DNA of 64,000 nucleotides from Priapulus caudatus (lineage: Eukaryota; Priapulida; Priapulimorpha; Priapulimorphida; Priapulidae). A program made the translations under genes and the position numbers. Of the stretch, positions 63,064 to 64,000 are shown piece after piece (position 1 is the stretch's first letter; each line of letters starts with the position of its first letter). The notes under the pieces are model-generated. The model was not told the DNA's origin. It ran no database searches and saw only the letters and a program-made list of their open reading frames with translations. Location of the stretch: contig NW_014577062.1 in the NCBI RefSeq assembly GCF_000485595.1, positions 1,001,122 to 1,065,121 of the forward strand, given 5' to 3'.

Positions 63064-63159
63064 GCGAAGTGTAGAGCGTACTATTCAGCCTGCCGGCGTA
63101 TATCTCTCTCTCTCACTATATATATATATACAGTCAAGACAATAATAGAGTACATACTA

Positions 63160-63172
63160 GTGTGTGTGTGTG

Positions 63173-63226
<54 letters not shown>

Positions 63227-64000
63227 GTGGTGTGCCGTTTGTGTGTGGTGATGTGTTGTTGATGGTGGTAGTGTGGGTGTTGTGGTGTGTGGTGTGTGGT
63301 AGCGTGGTGTGGTGGTGCGTGTGTCGTGGTGGGTGTGTGCGTGTGTGTTGTGTGTGCGGTGGTGTGGTGTGCGTGTGTGTGTGTGTGTGTTGTGTGTGTG
63401 TGGTGGTGGGTGTGTGTTGGTGTGCGTGTTTTCGGTGTGTGGTGTGTGGTTGTGTGGAAGGTGTGTGTGTGAGTGTACATGTGTGATGGAGTGGGTGTGT
63501 GTTGTGTGTGCGTGTGAGTGTGTGTGTGCGTGTGTGCGTGTGTGTGTGCGTGTGTGTGCGTGTGATGTGGTGTGCGTGTGTGTGTGTTGTGTGTGTGTGT
63601 GGTGTAGTGTTTGTGTGTGTGTGCCTGCGTGTGTGTGTGTGTATTTGTGGGTATTTGTTGTGTGTGTGTGAGTGTGTGCGTGTGGTGTGTGTGTGTAGTG
63701 CTTGTGTAGTCGTGTGTTGTGTGTGTGTGTTTGTGTTGTGTGTTTTCGTGTGTGTGTGTGTGTGTGTGTGTGCTGTGTGTGGTGTGTGGTGTGTGGCGTG
63801 TTTGTGTGTGCGTGTGTACGTTTTGTTTGTTGTGTGTGTTGTGTGTGTGTGTTTGTGTGTGTGTGTGGTGCTTGTTGTGTGCTGTGGCGCGCGGCGCGAG
63901 TGTGTCGTGTGTGTGTGTGTTTTCTGTGTGTTTGTGTGTGTCGTGTGTGTGTGTTTTGTGTGTGTGTGTGCTGTGTGTGGTGTGGTGTGTGTGTGTGAGT
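63160..64000. repeat. GT-rich simple-repeat tract to the window end
   Basis: GTGTGT with GTGG, GTTG and GCGT variants for more than 800 bp. Cys/Val-rich and Thr/His-rich frames are artefacts. Confidence 0.95.

Overview
This is a eukaryotic (animal) genomic window, not bacterial. It has spliced genes with GT-AG introns, intronless rhodopsin-family GPCR genes, many microsatellites and minisatellites, non-autonomous DNA transposons, a decayed LTR retrotransposon and a decayed MULE-type transposon. The coding content fits an invertebrate metazoan. I cannot place it more precisely from sequence alone.

Layout. 1-2.8 kb is simple repeat (CCTG, GT and CA/ACGC tracts). 2.8-10.8 kb is a minus-strand cluster of three related GPCRs: two intact single-exon genes (2819-3973 and 9644-10768) flanking a third copy broken by frameshifts (about 6960-8085), which abuts a ~1.8 kb, ~100-bp-unit satellite. 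The last three exons of a plus-strand CHY-type zinc-finger gene lie at 12.1-13.2 kb. A foldback element with ~300-bp arms sits at 14.2-14.9 kb.

The core of the window is a head-to-head gene pair that I could assemble exon by exon in consistent reading phase. ZFR (zinc finger RNA-binding protein; three C2H2 fingers plus a DZF domain) occupies 16993-34491 on the minus strand, in 20 exons encoding 880 aa. GCLM (regulatory subunit of glutamate-cysteine ligase) occupies 34875-57986 on the plus strand, in 7 exons encoding 269 aa. Their start codons are 383 bp apart. That interval holds a perfect four-unit heat-shock element, a near-perfect antioxidant response element and a TATA box on the GCLM side, so it looks like a shared stress-responsive promoter.

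GCLM intron 1 is 20 kb. It holds a purine/pyrimidine strand-switching array, a ULP1/PHD-bearing MULE-like pseudogene, nested MITEs, foldbacks (one with an internal telomeric repeat), and a gypsy-type retroelement with one LTR, primer-binding site, gag, protease and a truncated RT start. ZFR introns carry at least three more MITEs with clear target-site duplications. Three introns of the two genes have tandem repeats at their 3' ends that include or abut the splice acceptor.

58-64 kb holds a CAG-type minisatellite, a 2.9 kb stretch where I recognise no gene, and a long GT-rich terminal tract.
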